Positions 23,973 through 32,712 of a DNA stretch of 64,000 nt are shown piece by piece (position 1 is the first letter of the stretch; every line of letters starts with the position of its first letter). Position numbers and translations under genes: made by a program. This DNA comes from Zoogloea sp016790385 (GTDB lineage Bacteria > Pseudomonadota > Gammaproteobacteria > Burkholderiales > Rhodocyclaceae): NCBI RefSeq assembly GCF_041916735.1, contig NZ_JAYRYY010000002.1. The stretch is one strand, 5' to 3'. The notes below the pieces were generated by a model. The model saw only the letters and a program-made list of their open reading frames with translations, was not told the DNA's origin and did no database searches.

Positions 23973-24078
23973 GACGAAACGAACTGCATATTGAGGCTTC
24001 AACGAGCCCTTCGTCATACCGCCATCGCATCATCGGATTCACCTTCTCCGCCACGCGAGAACCGATCGGGAGCCCCCC

Positions 24079-25500
24079 ATGACCCTCATCATCCCCGGCG
24101 TCGAAGTCACCGTCGTCAAGGAAGTGCTCACGCCTCAGCTCGCCCCCTCAGGCGTCCTCGGGCTGGTCGGCATCGTCGAGAAGGGTGACAAGGGCGTGGG
24201 CCGCGCCGCAAGCTGGCGCAGCTACCTCACCACCTTCGGCGGCGCCAGCGCCTTCAGCCTCCCGGAAGCCAACCCCGCCCTCGGCAATGGCGTGTTCGAA
24301 CTCGTGGTGTGCCCGGTGGCCTGCGACAGCAAGGCGAAGTTTCCGGTGCGGCAGGCGGGTGACGACAAAAAGACGGCCTTCACCCTCGTCGCCAAGGCGC
24401 CGGGGCCATGGGGCAACCGGATCACCGCCAGCATCGCCTCACGGCTGGTTCCCACCGGCCAGAAGGCCGATGAAACCCGCAGCGTGTTCGACCTGACCCT
24501 CCAGTACCCCGGCGGCTACCGGGAGGTCCATCGCAATCTCTCCGTCGACCCCGCGGACGGAAACCGCAATGTCTGCGACGTGCTCGCCTCCCAATCCCAG
24601 CTGGTGTGCATCGAAGAGGCCCGGGACAAACTCAAGGCGCCCATGGACAGCCCGGCCCAGGCCCCCGGCGCCCAGGATCTGCCCTACGCGCTCGGCGGCG
24701 CCGTCGATGCCGACCTGAGCGCCTATCAAGCCGCCATTGCGCTGCTTGAAAACGAAGCCGATGTGGACATGGTGCTGGTCTCCGTCCAGGACACCGCCGA
24801 CACCGCCCGCCTGGGCCGCATCTACGCCGACGTGATCAGCCATTGCGACCGCATGAGCGCCCTCAGCCAGGGCCGCATCGGCTTCGGCGAAGTGCCCGGC
24901 AATACGCCCGATGCGATCAAGGCGGCCGCCGACAAGCTCACCGGCACGCTGGTGTCCGACCGCTTCGTGCTGGTCGCCCCTCCCGGCGTGGTGGGTGCAG
25001 TAGCCGGCATGACCGGCAGCCTCGACTACTTCCAGTCACCCACCTTCAAGCGCCTTTCGGGGCTTGGCGAACCCGCCCCGGCCCTCGGCGTGGAGGCCCA
25101 GCAGGAACTCCTGCGCAAGAGCGTGGTGCCTATCGTTGCCCAGCGGGGGCGTGGCGTCATCGTCCTGCGCGGCCTCACCACCGACAACGACCAGATCAGC
25201 GTGCGCCGGGTGGCCGACCATGCGGTGCGCGGGGTCAAGACCATCGGTGAGCTTTTCATCGGCCGGCTCAACAATGAAGAGGGCCGAGGCGCCCTCAAGC
25301 AGAAGCTGGTGGAGTTCCTGGTCCAGATGCAGAAGGAAGGTGCCATCGTGCCCTCCACCGACGGCACCGACCCCGCCTTCAAGGTCAGTGTCTACTCCAG
25401 CCAGCAGGATTTCGCCCAGGGCATCGTGCGGGTGGATCTGGCCGTGCGCCCCGTAAGGGCCATTGATTACATCTATGCCACCGTGCTGGTGCAGGTCTGA
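24079..25500 (+). CDS. Contractile tail sheath protein
   Basis: The 473-residue product is the contractile outer tube of a phage-tail-like particle. The N-terminus IIPGVEVTVVKEVLTPQLAP and the C-terminal domain GVKTIGELFIGRLNN, QDFAQGIVRVDLAVRPVRAIDYIYATVLVQV-type ending (kept here in parts) are characteristic of sheath proteins, whose C-terminal strands weave neighbouring subunits together. The middle domain contains IALLENEADVDMVLVSVQD. Only one sheath gene is present. GGGAG lies six bases before the start. It heads a same-strand operon reaching 41523. Confidence 0.92.
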   Translation: MTLIIPGVEVTVVKEVLTPQLAPSGVLGLVGIVEKGDKGVGRAASWRSYLTTFGGASAFSLPEANPALGNGVFELVVCPVACDSKAKFPVRQAGDDKKTAFTLVAKAPGPWGNRITASIASRLVPTGQKADETRSVFDLTLQYPGGYREVHRNLSVDPADGNRNVCDVLASQSQLVCIEEARDKLKAPMDSPAQAPGAQDLPYALGGAVDADLSAYQAAIALLENEADVDMVLVSVQDTADTARLGRIYADVISHCDRMSALSQGRIGFGEVPGNTPDAIKAAADKLTGTLVSDRFVLVAPPGVVGAVAGMTGSLDYFQSPTFKRLSGLGEPAPALGVEAQQELLRKSVVPIVAQRGRGVIVLRGLTTDNDQISVRRVADHAVRGVKTIGELFIGRLNNEEGRGALKQKLVEFLVQMQKEGAIVPSTDGTDPAFKVSVYSSQQDFAQGIVRVDLAVRPVRAIDYIYATVLVQV

Positions 25501-25540
25501 CCCCTGACCCACCCATCACGCCACATCGGAGAACCCGCCC

Positions 25541-25933
25541 ATGCCGACCGTCTTTTCCGCCAACCGCTCCAGCGTTCTGGTCGATGGTGAAGCCATCGAG
25601 GGGCTGCAGTCGCTGGCCTTCCGGGTCGTCACCGAGCGCGAGGACATCCGCGCCGTGGGAAGCGACGAACGGGTCGCGGTGAGCTTCGGCCTGCGCACCG
25701 TGCAGGGCGAACTCACCGTGCGTTCGGCCAGCTTCAAGCTCGACGGCCACCTGGACAAGCAGGCCAAGTTCCAGCTCGTGGCCAACCTGAAGAAGGACGA
25801 CACCGCCGACTCCCCCAAACGCACCCTGTCCTTCGATGATTGCTACGTCGAGGACAAATCCGTCAGCCTCGGCGCCGGCGGAACCGTGGTCACCGCCTAC
25901 AGCTTCAGCGCCACCCGCGTCCGCGAGGAGTAA
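25541..25933 (+). CDS. Probable inner tail-tube protein
   Basis: The 130-residue beta-rich product (SVLVDGEAIEGLQSLAFRVV, DIRAVGSDERVAVSFGLR, VQGELTVRS, TAYSFSATRVREE) has the size, the strand pattern and the position directly after the sheath expected of a tail-tube subunit. No other small tube-like gene occurs in the cluster. Assignment to the gp19/Hcp fold is inferred; a tube-initiator protein is an alternative. GGAG precedes the ATG. Confidence 0.6.
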   Translation: MPTVFSANRSSVLVDGEAIEGLQSLAFRVVTEREDIRAVGSDERVAVSFGLRTVQGELTVRSASFKLDGHLDKQAKFQLVANLKKDDTADSPKRTLSFDDCYVEDKSVSLGAGGTVVTAYSFSATRVREE

Positions 25934-25937
25934 GACC

Positions 25938-26756
25938 ATGGGCAGGCTGGCGCTGGACCTCGCCGGCACCCCCTGCCTGCTCGACTTTGACGGCTTCCAC
26001 CGTCCGCTGAGCGTTTTCGCCGGGAACATCACCCTCAGCCTCTCCCCCTGGACCTACCGCCGCCACATGGAAGCCCTGCGCTTCACCACCCACACCGCGG
26101 GCACTGATCTGCGGCTCGACACCCGCCGCCTTGCGGCCGCCGTGCTGGCCGGCACCGAACTGCCGGACGCGCTCGCCCGCAGCCTCGAACCCGTCGCCCT
26201 GTGGTGGGCCGCCGGTGGTGACGACGCCCTGCCCACCCCACCGGAAGAAGGCGAATGGCTGGACCTCGGCGTGGCCGGCCGTGCCCGCCTGCGCCCATGG
26301 AGCGAGCGTCAACGCTTTGCCGCCCTGTCCGCGGCCCTCAGCGGCGACGGCGATGACACCTGGTTCGACCCGGTGACCTACCTCGACGGCATGGTCCGCG
26401 CCAGCCTCCAGGTGCTGGACGGCCCGCAGCCCCTCGATCACGTGGACTCCCGCGGCACCGCCCTGCTGCTCCACGCCACGGTCGCCCTCAACCTGGCCGG
26501 TGACCGGGAAGACCCGCTTCTCGATGGGGGGCCCGCCGCCCGGGAATGGGCGGCTCGCACCCTGCGCCTGTGCCAGGCTCTGGGCTGGACGCCCGCCCGC
26601 GTGTGGGCCACGCCCGCCGCCGAGATCGACCGCCTGCTGCGCCTGCTCGACCTGCTCCAGCCGTCGCCCCGCTCTAGCCGCGCACCGCGCCTCGCCGACC
26701 ACCCCGACGCCACCGTGATCCGCATCGAGGACGATCCCCCCAGGGCCGCCCCATGA
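25938..26756 (+). CDS. Unrecognised tail-operon protein
   Basis: The 272-residue product is not recognised. It begins MGRLALDLAGTPCLLDFDGF, has no signal or membrane segment, and is rich in Leu, Ala and Trp (PWTYRRHMEALRF, ARSLEPVALWWAAGG, QALGWTPARVWATPAAEIDRLL). It sits between the probable tube and the Pro/Ala-rich protein, where phage-like clusters often keep tail assembly chaperones or measuring proteins; this is only positional. The start is four bases after the preceding stop with GGAG upstream, and the end overlaps the next gene as ATGA. Confidence 0.65.
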   Translation: MGRLALDLAGTPCLLDFDGFHRPLSVFAGNITLSLSPWTYRRHMEALRFTTHTAGTDLRLDTRRLAAAVLAGTELPDALARSLEPVALWWAAGGDDALPTPPEEGEWLDLGVAGRARLRPWSERQRFAALSAALSGDGDDTWFDPVTYLDGMVRASLQVLDGPQPLDHVDSRGTALLLHATVALNLAGDREDPLLDGGPAAREWAARTLRLCQALGWTPARVWATPAAEIDRLLRLLDLLQPSPRSSRAPRLADHPDATVIRIEDDPPRAAP

Positions 26757-27853
26757 TCTCCGCCCGCACCTCGCCTGCCGATCTCGTGGCGCGCATCCTC
26801 CAGCCCCTCGCCCGCAGCCTCGAGGAAGCCCGGCAGCACCTTGACCTGGAGCGCGTGGATGAGGCTTCCACCGATGGCGCCTCCACCAGCGGCGCAGGCA
26901 TGGCGCAGGAGATCGCCCCCGCCGCCCCGGCGGCCGACATGCTCACGCCAAGGCAGGCGCCCTCCGGGCCGTTGGCTTTCGCCCCGCCGGTCGGTGACGC
27001 CCTCCCCAACGCTTTGCACCCGACTTCAGCGCCCATGTCCCCGGCGGCGGTCACCAGCCCTCCCGCCCGGCCAACCTCCACCTCGCCCACGCTTCGCCCC
27101 TCGCCGGCCCCCGCATCGCCCACCTCCGCCGGGTTCGATCGCGCCAGGGCATCCGGCCCGGCAGCGCCCGGCAGCGCACCAGCGGCGGCCCGGGCGGAGG
27201 TGAGCGACACCCCCGCCAGCCCAACGCCCCCTGCCGCAGCACCGTCCCCCGAGTCCGCCGCGCTGCGTGCCGCTCCTGCACCCTCCACGGTCCGGCTCGT
27301 TCACGCCGGCTCACCCGCCAATCCCGTTCCAGCTGGCCCGGCCCAGGGCACGAACACCAACACCGCACCAGCCAACCTTGCCCCGCCCGCAACACGCGTG
27401 CCTGACGGACCCCCGCCCCAAACCGCGCTTGCTCCACCCGGTGCCATGCACGCCCCGTCGGCACCGCGCCAATGGCGCCTGCGCCCCTCCCCGCCCACGG
27501 ACACAGCCACCCCATTGCCCCTCCCCGCCGCCGCGCCCACCCCGCCGCCGCTGCACCACGCCGGCGGCGCAACGGCCAGCCTGATCCCCCGCGACCCGGC
27601 ACTGCCCCGGGTCATGCAGGCCATGGCGCCCGTCTTCGAGAAAGCCTGGCGACTCACCGACGCCGCCCTGCCGGCCGACCGGAGTGAGCCTCCCCCGGGC
27701 ACGCCCGAAGCGCCCCGGGTGGCCAATCACTTCCACGTAAACGTCGCCCTTGGTGAGGCCGCCGGCTCTGCCAGCCGCGACCGCAGCCCGCTTGAGGAAG
27801 CGCTGACCGCCCTATTGCGCGACGCCGCCCGACGTCAGGGGCTTGACGTATGA
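26753..27853 (+). CDS. Pro/Ala-rich protein with folded ends
   Basis: The 366-residue product has a short helical N-terminus (residues 1-45, SPADLVARILQPLARSLEEARQHLD), a long low-complexity middle (about 55-270) made mostly of Ala, Pro, Thr and Ser, and a conserved-looking C-terminus with PRVANHFHVNVALGEA and PLEEALTALLRDAARRQGLDV. The middle is probably disordered. Overlaps on both sides (ATGA at each end) argue that it is a real gene despite the composition. It may tether or fill part of the particle; it is too short and too disordered to call a tape measure. Confidence 0.65.
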   Translation: MISARTSPADLVARILQPLARSLEEARQHLDLERVDEASTDGASTSGAGMAQEIAPAAPAADMLTPRQAPSGPLAFAPPVGDALPNALHPTSAPMSPAAVTSPPARPTSTSPTLRPSPAPASPTSAGFDRARASGPAAPGSAPAAARAEVSDTPASPTPPAAAPSPESAALRAAPAPSTVRLVHAGSPANPVPAGPAQGTNTNTAPANLAPPATRVPDGPPPQTALAPPGAMHAPSAPRQWRLRPSPPTDTATPLPLPAAAPTPPPLHHAGGATASLIPRDPALPRVMQAMAPVFEKAWRLTDAALPADRSEPPPGTPEAPRVANHFHVNVALGEAAGSASRDRSPLEEALTALLRDAARRQGLDV

Positions 27854-28887
27854 AGCCCGCCACCCGACGCACCGCTTTCCGCATCCAGCTTGGGGATGCC
27901 ATCGCCAGCAGCACGGCCGGCGAATCGACCCGACAGCTGCTTGGGCTGCTGGTCGAACTGGACATGGACGGCCCGGTTGCGCACTGCGTCATCGAACTGG
28001 CCGACGGCGCGCCGCCCGCCACGGGCGATGCGGTGGAAGTCAAACTCGACGCGGGCAGCGGCCTGACTGCGGTATTCACCGGCAAGGTGGCCTCCGTCGA
28101 GGCTGGCACCGTTGGCCTGCGCATAGAGGCCCATGGCGCATTCACCGCACTCGGCCAGACCGAGGTGGAAGGCAGCTACGAGAACGTGTCCGCCGACTTC
28201 ATCATCAAGGATCTGATCGGCAAGGCCGGCGCCACGGCGGGCACCCTTGCCAAGGGGCCGACGCTGGCCTTATGGACACTGCACCGGGGCCCCACCGCCC
28301 TCGGTCACCTGCGTGGGCTCGCCGCCCTGTGCGGAGCGGGCCTGTTTGCCGACGGCAAGGGAGCCATCCACTGCACCACGCCCCAGCCGGGAGGTGCCGA
28401 GCATCGTTTCACCTTTGGCGAAACGGTCATCGAGCTGGCCATCCGGCAATGTCCGCCGGCCTTCGACAGTGTCGAGGTGTGGGGCGAAGGGGCCGCCAGC
28501 GCCAAGGGCGCCGAGCGGGCTCACTGGCTGTCCACCGAACTCTCGGGGGTCAGCGCCAAGGCCTGCATCACGCCGGACGGGAAAGTGCAGGCCGGCAAGC
28601 TGGGCGAACGGCCCCTGCGCCTGCGGGACGGCGCCCTGCGCTCGGGTGAGGCCGTCGAGGCCGTGGCCAAGGCCTGGGCAAGCGGCGTTGCGGCACGCTT
28701 GCTGAGGGGAAGCATGGAGGTGTTTGCCGCACCCGCCATTCTGCCCGGCGACCGGGTGGAGATCACCGGCCTGCCCGATGGCCACCCCGCCGCGGCGCTC
28801 CTGGGAGAGGGCGTGCGGCTCCATGTAAGGGGCGTGCGCCACCGCCTCGACCGTCAGCGGGGCGCGCTGACCCGTCTGAGTTTCTAG
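27850..28887 (+). CDS. Baseplate hub protein, phage P2 gpD-like
   Basis: The 345-residue product resembles gpD/VgrG N-terminal hub proteins: ARRTAFRIQLGD-like opening, AVEVKLDAGSGLTAVFTGKVASVEAG (first barrel), SADFIIKDLIGKAG and a C-terminal FAAPAILPGDRVEITGLPDG with RLHVRGVRHRLDRQRGALTRLSF-type ending, where phage hub proteins bind the spike. The hub joins the tube to the spike. It overlaps the preceding gene by four bases, and the gpV-like spike is encoded about 2.5 kb downstream. Confidence 0.75.
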   Translation: MKPATRRTAFRIQLGDAIASSTAGESTRQLLGLLVELDMDGPVAHCVIELADGAPPATGDAVEVKLDAGSGLTAVFTGKVASVEAGTVGLRIEAHGAFTALGQTEVEGSYENVSADFIIKDLIGKAGATAGTLAKGPTLALWTLHRGPTALGHLRGLAALCGAGLFADGKGAIHCTTPQPGGAEHRFTFGETVIELAIRQCPPAFDSVEVWGEGAASAKGAERAHWLSTELSGVSAKACITPDGKVQAGKLGERPLRLRDGALRSGEAVEAVAKAWASGVAARLLRGSMEVFAAPAILPGDRVEITGLPDGHPAAALLGEGVRLHVRGVRHRLDRQRGALTRLSF

Positions 28888-28900
28888 CGGCGGAACGGCC

Positions 28901-29782
28901 ATGAGCGTGCGCATCGGCAAGATCGAACTCAGCGGCGTGCAGGATCTGCACACCGAGGAAGCACGCACCCTGGTCGAACAGCGCGTGCCGGAACAGCAGG
29001 GCAGCGTCTTCCAGGATCTGGGCCGCGAGCCCGTGACCATCCTGATCGACGGCCTGTTGTTCGGCGAGGAATCCCTGTCGGCCCTGGAAACCCTGCGCCA
29101 GGCCCACGCCAAGGCCGAGCCCCAATCCTTCGCCGCCGATCTGGTGGTGGGCACCGAGCTCACCGATGTCATCATCGAGGACTTCAAGGTCCGCCAGGTG
29201 GCCGGCTACAAGGACCGCTACCGTTTCAGCCTGCGCCTGCGCGAACACATCGAAGCGCCCGAGGCCAGCGACGCGGCGATGGCCGATGTGAACAGCAAGG
29301 TGGCCGCCGATGGCGCCGCCTGGGGCGATGCCAGCCTTGCTGCGGCCGGCGTGCTTCAGGACCCGGCTTCCCTGCCCGCAGCCTTCGCCGCCAACCCGGC
29401 CCTGCTCAACAATCTGGACATGGACGCCCTCGGCGACGCCGTAGCCGGCAACCTGGACAAGCTCGACACAGGCCAGCTCAACGGCATGCTTGATACCCTT
29501 GCGGCCGCCGACCCCACCAAGGCAGGCGGTCTGGTCGACGCCCTGGGCCGCGCCGGCGCGCTGGGCGGCATGCTTGCAAAATACGCCCAGGAAGGCGCCG
29601 ATTTTCTCAAACAGCTCGATCCCTCCAAACTCAGCTCGCTGATGAAGGCCTTCTCCGGCGGTCTCGACTTCCTCAAACAGCTCAAGGCCGTCGCCGACAG
29701 CGCAACCCGCCTGGCGGGCACCATCAAGGATCTGAAGCTCCCCCCCGAACTTGACCGGATCATCAAGGGAGGCCCGAAGTGA
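28901..29782 (+). CDS. Tail/baseplate-associated protein of uncertain role
   Basis: The 293-residue product has a beta-rich N-terminal domain (1-125; KIELSGVQDLHTEEARTLVE, FQDLGREPVTILIDGLLFG, DVIIEDFKVRQVAGYKDRYR) resembling small phage tail-tip or spike-connector domains, and a helical Ala/Leu/Asp-rich C-terminal half with degenerate repeats such as NNLDMDALGDAVAGNLDKLD and FLKQLDPSKLSSLMKAFSGG. It lacks a LysM motif. Placement between the hub and spike genes suggests a structural baseplate part. The last bases overlap the next gene (GTGA). Confidence 0.6.
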   Translation: MSVRIGKIELSGVQDLHTEEARTLVEQRVPEQQGSVFQDLGREPVTILIDGLLFGEESLSALETLRQAHAKAEPQSFAADLVVGTELTDVIIEDFKVRQVAGYKDRYRFSLRLREHIEAPEASDAAMADVNSKVAADGAAWGDASLAAAGVLQDPASLPAAFAANPALLNNLDMDALGDAVAGNLDKLDTGQLNGMLDTLAAADPTKAGGLVDALGRAGALGGMLAKYAQEGADFLKQLDPSKLSSLMKAFSGGLDFLKQLKAVADSATRLAGTIKDLKLPPELDRIIKGGPK

Positions 29783-30330
29783 GCACGCCCGCCGACGTGA
29801 TCCGCGACCTGGCGGCCCTGCTCCAGGCCTTGGCCGCCCTGCTGGAAACCCCGACCGCCCGCGAGATCCCCAACATTGCCCGCGATCTGGGCGCCCAGCC
29901 CCAGCTGGCCGCAGGGGTTGACGCCCTCGGCCGGGTGCTCGGCGAGCTTCGCGGCGCCGCCCTGCCCTTGCAGCGGGCCGCCATTGACGCGGATGCCCTG
30001 GTGGCCCTGCTCGGTTGCGTGCCGGGCTTCGTCACGGGGATGGGGCAGGCCGTGAACGCCGGCGGCGAATGGCTGGCCGAGCTGGGCCTGGGGGACGCGG
30101 CGGCCGAAGCCACCCGGGTGTCCGGCCCCCTGCGCCAGGTTTCCGGCGTGCTTGACATGGGTATCGACGTGGCCGAAGGCGCCGCGGCCCTTCTCGCCCC
30201 GGGTCAATGGCGTGGCCTCATGGCCAGCCTCGACCAGCTTTCCATCTCGCTCCAGGCCCTGAAGACACCAGCGCCACCCGCCACACCGACCACGCCGCCC
30301 CGCCCGGACGCGGCCCCTTCCGGAGGATAG
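29779..30330 (+). CDS. Unrecognised helical tail-operon protein
   Basis: The 183-residue product begins with GTG inside the preceding stop. It is Ala/Leu/Gly-rich and mostly helical (DVIRDLAALLQALAALLETP, ALVALLGCVPGFVTGMGQAV, GVLDMGIDVAEGAAALLAPG) with a Pro-rich tail (TPAPPATPTTPPRPDA). Its composition is like that of the C-terminal half of the preceding protein, so the two may act together. No family is recognised. Confidence 0.6.
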   Translation: MSTPADVIRDLAALLQALAALLETPTAREIPNIARDLGAQPQLAAGVDALGRVLGELRGAALPLQRAAIDADALVALLGCVPGFVTGMGQAVNAGGEWLAELGLGDAAAEATRVSGPLRQVSGVLDMGIDVAEGAAALLAPGQWRGLMASLDQLSISLQALKTPAPPATPTTPPRPDAAPSGG

Positions 30331-30335
30331 ACACC

Positions 30336-31385
30336 ATGGCCGACACCCTTCCCGCCCCCGCCGACGGTCGCCCCGACAACCCCTTCCGCACGGTCGCCAT
30401 ATTGCTCGACGGCGTGCGCGTGGCCCTTGAAAACAGCAAGCGCCAGGATCAGGCGCCGCGCTGGGTGAGGGTGGTGCGGGTGCGCGAGTTCCGTGAAGAC
30501 ACCATCGCCCGGGGCGTCATGAAGGCCATGGATGTACTCACCCTGGCGGTGGCCTACCTGCAACGCTTCACCCTCGACGCGGGCGACCTGCTGATCCAGG
30601 GTGACGCCGCCAAAGCCTTGGTCGAGGTCTCGGCGGAATTCGTCAAGACGGCCACCAGCAAGGAGTTCATCAACGCCCTGGAAGTCGCCGTCGGGCAGGA
30701 GCCCAGCCCCAACTCGCCGATCCCCGACGTGGCCAACATCATGGACAAGATCGTGCAGATCGCCGACAAGGTTCCCGAGCCCGACGACCTGAAGGTCATC
30801 GGCGCAGCCCTCTACAAGCTGCTCGGCATCGAGCAGGGCCCCCTCGACGAGGCCAAGCTCGGCGCCGGCACCGAGAACCACATCATTCAGGAGCGCACCG
30901 GCAAGCTGCGCCTCCTTCAGTTCGCCTTTGACCAGGGATTCAAACTGCAAAACTTCGGCAAGGGGGCCACCATCTCCTCGCTGGACGTGGGCCGCCTGGG
31001 GGCGCGCCGCCTGTGGGAGGCCGCCGATGACAAGCTGCCCACCCGCTCGGTGGGCAAGTACGGCACCGCTCCCGACACCGAGATCGTCTGGGAGCTGGCT
31101 TTCAACGGCGAGAAAAAGGGTTTTGACGTACAGGAGGCCAACAGCATCCTCGAAGCCCTGGGTTACGTGGAGCCGGCCGTCGATGACCGCAAGAAGTTCA
31201 GCGCCACCTTTGCCGGGCGGCTGCGCACTTTTCAGCAGATCAACGAGATCACGGTGTCCGGCACCCTCGACAACGCCACGCTCAACCGCCTTTTCCACCT
31301 GGACTTCGAAGCCAAGAACCTGAAGCGGGCCAAGCGCTACAAGGCCGAGGCCCTGCCCAAGGGCTTCGACCCCATGAAGGCCTGA
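30336..31385 (+). CDS. Tail-operon protein with C-terminal peptidoglycan-binding-like domain
   Basis: The 349-residue product has an unrecognised N-terminal part (TVAILLDGVRVALENSKRQ, WVRVVRVREFREDTIARGVM) and a C-terminal region (about 260-340) with the helical peptidoglycan-binding pattern QEANSILEALGYVEP...RLRTFQQINEITVSGTLDNAT..L (split here). Such domains could anchor the particle at the wall or help the tip cross it. GGAGG lies nine bases upstream of the chosen ATG. Similar proteins with this domain occur in contractile injection clusters, but the overall function is uncertain. Confidence 0.65.
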   Translation: MADTLPAPADGRPDNPFRTVAILLDGVRVALENSKRQDQAPRWVRVVRVREFREDTIARGVMKAMDVLTLAVAYLQRFTLDAGDLLIQGDAAKALVEVSAEFVKTATSKEFINALEVAVGQEPSPNSPIPDVANIMDKIVQIADKVPEPDDLKVIGAALYKLLGIEQGPLDEAKLGAGTENHIIQERTGKLRLLQFAFDQGFKLQNFGKGATISSLDVGRLGARRLWEAADDKLPTRSVGKYGTAPDTEIVWELAFNGEKKGFDVQEANSILEALGYVEPAVDDRKKFSATFAGRLRTFQQINEITVSGTLDNATLNRLFHLDFEAKNLKRAKRYKAEALPKGFDPMKA

Positions 31386-31407
31386 GCCGCGCCTCTCCGA
31401 CGACACC

Positions 31408-32046
31408 ATGAGCGATCCGATCGACATCATCCGCGCGGTGGTCCGCGACGAATTGCGCAGCCTGCGCCTGGGCGAGCTGGCGGTGGTCAGCAGCGTCTTT
31501 CCCCATACCGGGGCCGACGACGGCCACAACCTGGAGTGCACGGTGCAACTGCGCGAAGGCGGTCTGGAGCTGCGCAAGGTGCCCATCGCCACACCCCATG
31601 TGGGCATGGCCAGCGCGCCCCAGGTGGGAGATCTGGTCCTGCTCAACTACGTGGGGGGCGACCCGAACCGGGCGGTGGTGATCGGCCGCTTGTACTCCGA
31701 GAAGATCAACCCGCCGCTCCACAAGGAAAAGGAATGGCATGTTTTCGCCACCGCCGATGGCGTGAGCAGCTTTTCCATCGACGCGGATGAATCCTGCATC
31801 GTCACCGCCGGCAAGACCACGGTGACGGTGAGGAAGGACGGCAATGTGGAGGTGAAGGGAGAGGCCGACCTGTCCATCGAGACCAAGGGCAAGGTGAGCA
31901 TCAAGTGCACCGACTTCACGGTGGACGCCTCGGGCAAGGTGGACCTGGGCAAGGACGGCGCCGGTGTGATCACCGAAAAATCCCACAAGTGCTATTTCAC
32001 CGGCAAGGCCCTGGTGCCCTCCGGCACCGTCAAGGCCAAAGCTTAG
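31408..32046 (+). CDS. Baseplate spike protein, gpV-like
   Basis: The 212-residue product has an OB-fold-like N-terminal domain (SVFPHTGADDGHNLECTVQL, APQVGDLVLLNYVGGDPNRAVVIGRLYS) followed by a repetitive beta stretch (KTTVTVRKDGNVEVKGEADL, TKGKVSIKCTDFTVDASGKV) typical of the triple-stranded spike helix of gpV/gp5 C-termini. As a trimer it would form the membrane-piercing needle under the hub. No PAAR tip gene is evident, although the next gene's repeats end in a similar Gly/Pro pattern. Confidence 0.85.
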   Translation: MSDPIDIIRAVVRDELRSLRLGELAVVSSVFPHTGADDGHNLECTVQLREGGLELRKVPIATPHVGMASAPQVGDLVLLNYVGGDPNRAVVIGRLYSEKINPPLHKEKEWHVFATADGVSSFSIDADESCIVTAGKTTVTVRKDGNVEVKGEADLSIETKGKVSIKCTDFTVDASGKVDLGKDGAGVITEKSHKCYFTGKALVPSGTVKAKA

Positions 32047-32054
32047 GAGACGCG

Positions 32055-32702
32055 ATGCCCGCCCCCGGTCCGTCCCAGATCGAATCGCCGGTGAACGGCT
32101 TCCTGCAATCCTCCGGCCTCCGCGGCGAGGATGCGGCAGGCCTCGCCACGGCCATCGCCAACACCGCCGGCCAGGCCCTGACGATGTTCCTGTCCCAGGC
32201 CATGGTGATGCCCGGCATCCCGGTGGCCGCCGACCCGATCAGCGGCAGCGGCGCCACCGCCGGACCGGGCCGGCTGATGCCGCCACCGGCCGGAGGCCCC
32301 GGCGCCCCCCAGCTGGAAGGCTTCGCCAGCGGCCAGTGCCAGGCCCAGGGCCTGCGCGGCGAGCATGCCGACGGCCTCGCCAAGGTCATCGCCGGTGTAA
32401 TCGCCCAGGGCATCGCCCTGTTCTGCGCCCAGACCCTGGTGATGCCCGGCATCGCCGTCGCCGGATTCGTCAGCAGCGCCCCGGGCATGCTCCAGCCGGT
32501 TCCCCTGGCCTCGCCGCTGGAGGGCATCGCCAACGGTTTGCTGAACCAGAACGGGCTCAGGGGCGAGGCAGCCCCCGATCTTGCCAAGGCCCTGGCCCAG
32601 GGCGTCGATCTGGCCCTGACCCTGTTCGCCAGCCAGGCCATGGTATCGCCCGGCATTCCCTGCCCGCCGGGCGCCAGCGCCGGCCCCGGCCGGCTGATGT
32701 GA
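32055..32702 (+). CDS. Three-repeat tail-operon protein
   Basis: The 215-residue product consists of three diverged copies of a roughly 70-residue unit: starts near residues 8, 80 and 150, each with GLRGE (SSGLRGEDAAGLATAI, AQGLRGEHADGLAKVI, QNGLRGEAAPDLAKAL), a hydrophobic helix (ALTMFLSQAMVMPGIPVA, IALFCAQTLVMPGIAVA, ALTLFASQAMVSPGIPC), and, in copies 1 and 3, the ending AGPGRLM. It lies between the spike and gp25-like genes. The function is unknown; a pseudo-trimeric tip or membrane-interacting plug is possible. AGGAGA precedes the start. Confidence 0.7.
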   Translation: MPAPGPSQIESPVNGFLQSSGLRGEDAAGLATAIANTAGQALTMFLSQAMVMPGIPVAADPISGSGATAGPGRLMPPPAGGPGAPQLEGFASGQCQAQGLRGEHADGLAKVIAGVIAQGIALFCAQTLVMPGIAVAGFVSSAPGMLQPVPLASPLEGIANGLLNQNGLRGEAAPDLAKALAQGVDLALTLFASQAMVSPGIPCPPGASAGPGRLM

Positions 32703-32712
32703 GGACAATCTG

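Noticed and set aside
22068..24017. 649-codon - strand open frame
   Set aside because: Antisense to the WD40 repeats of the STAND gene; its periodicity only mirrors those repeats.
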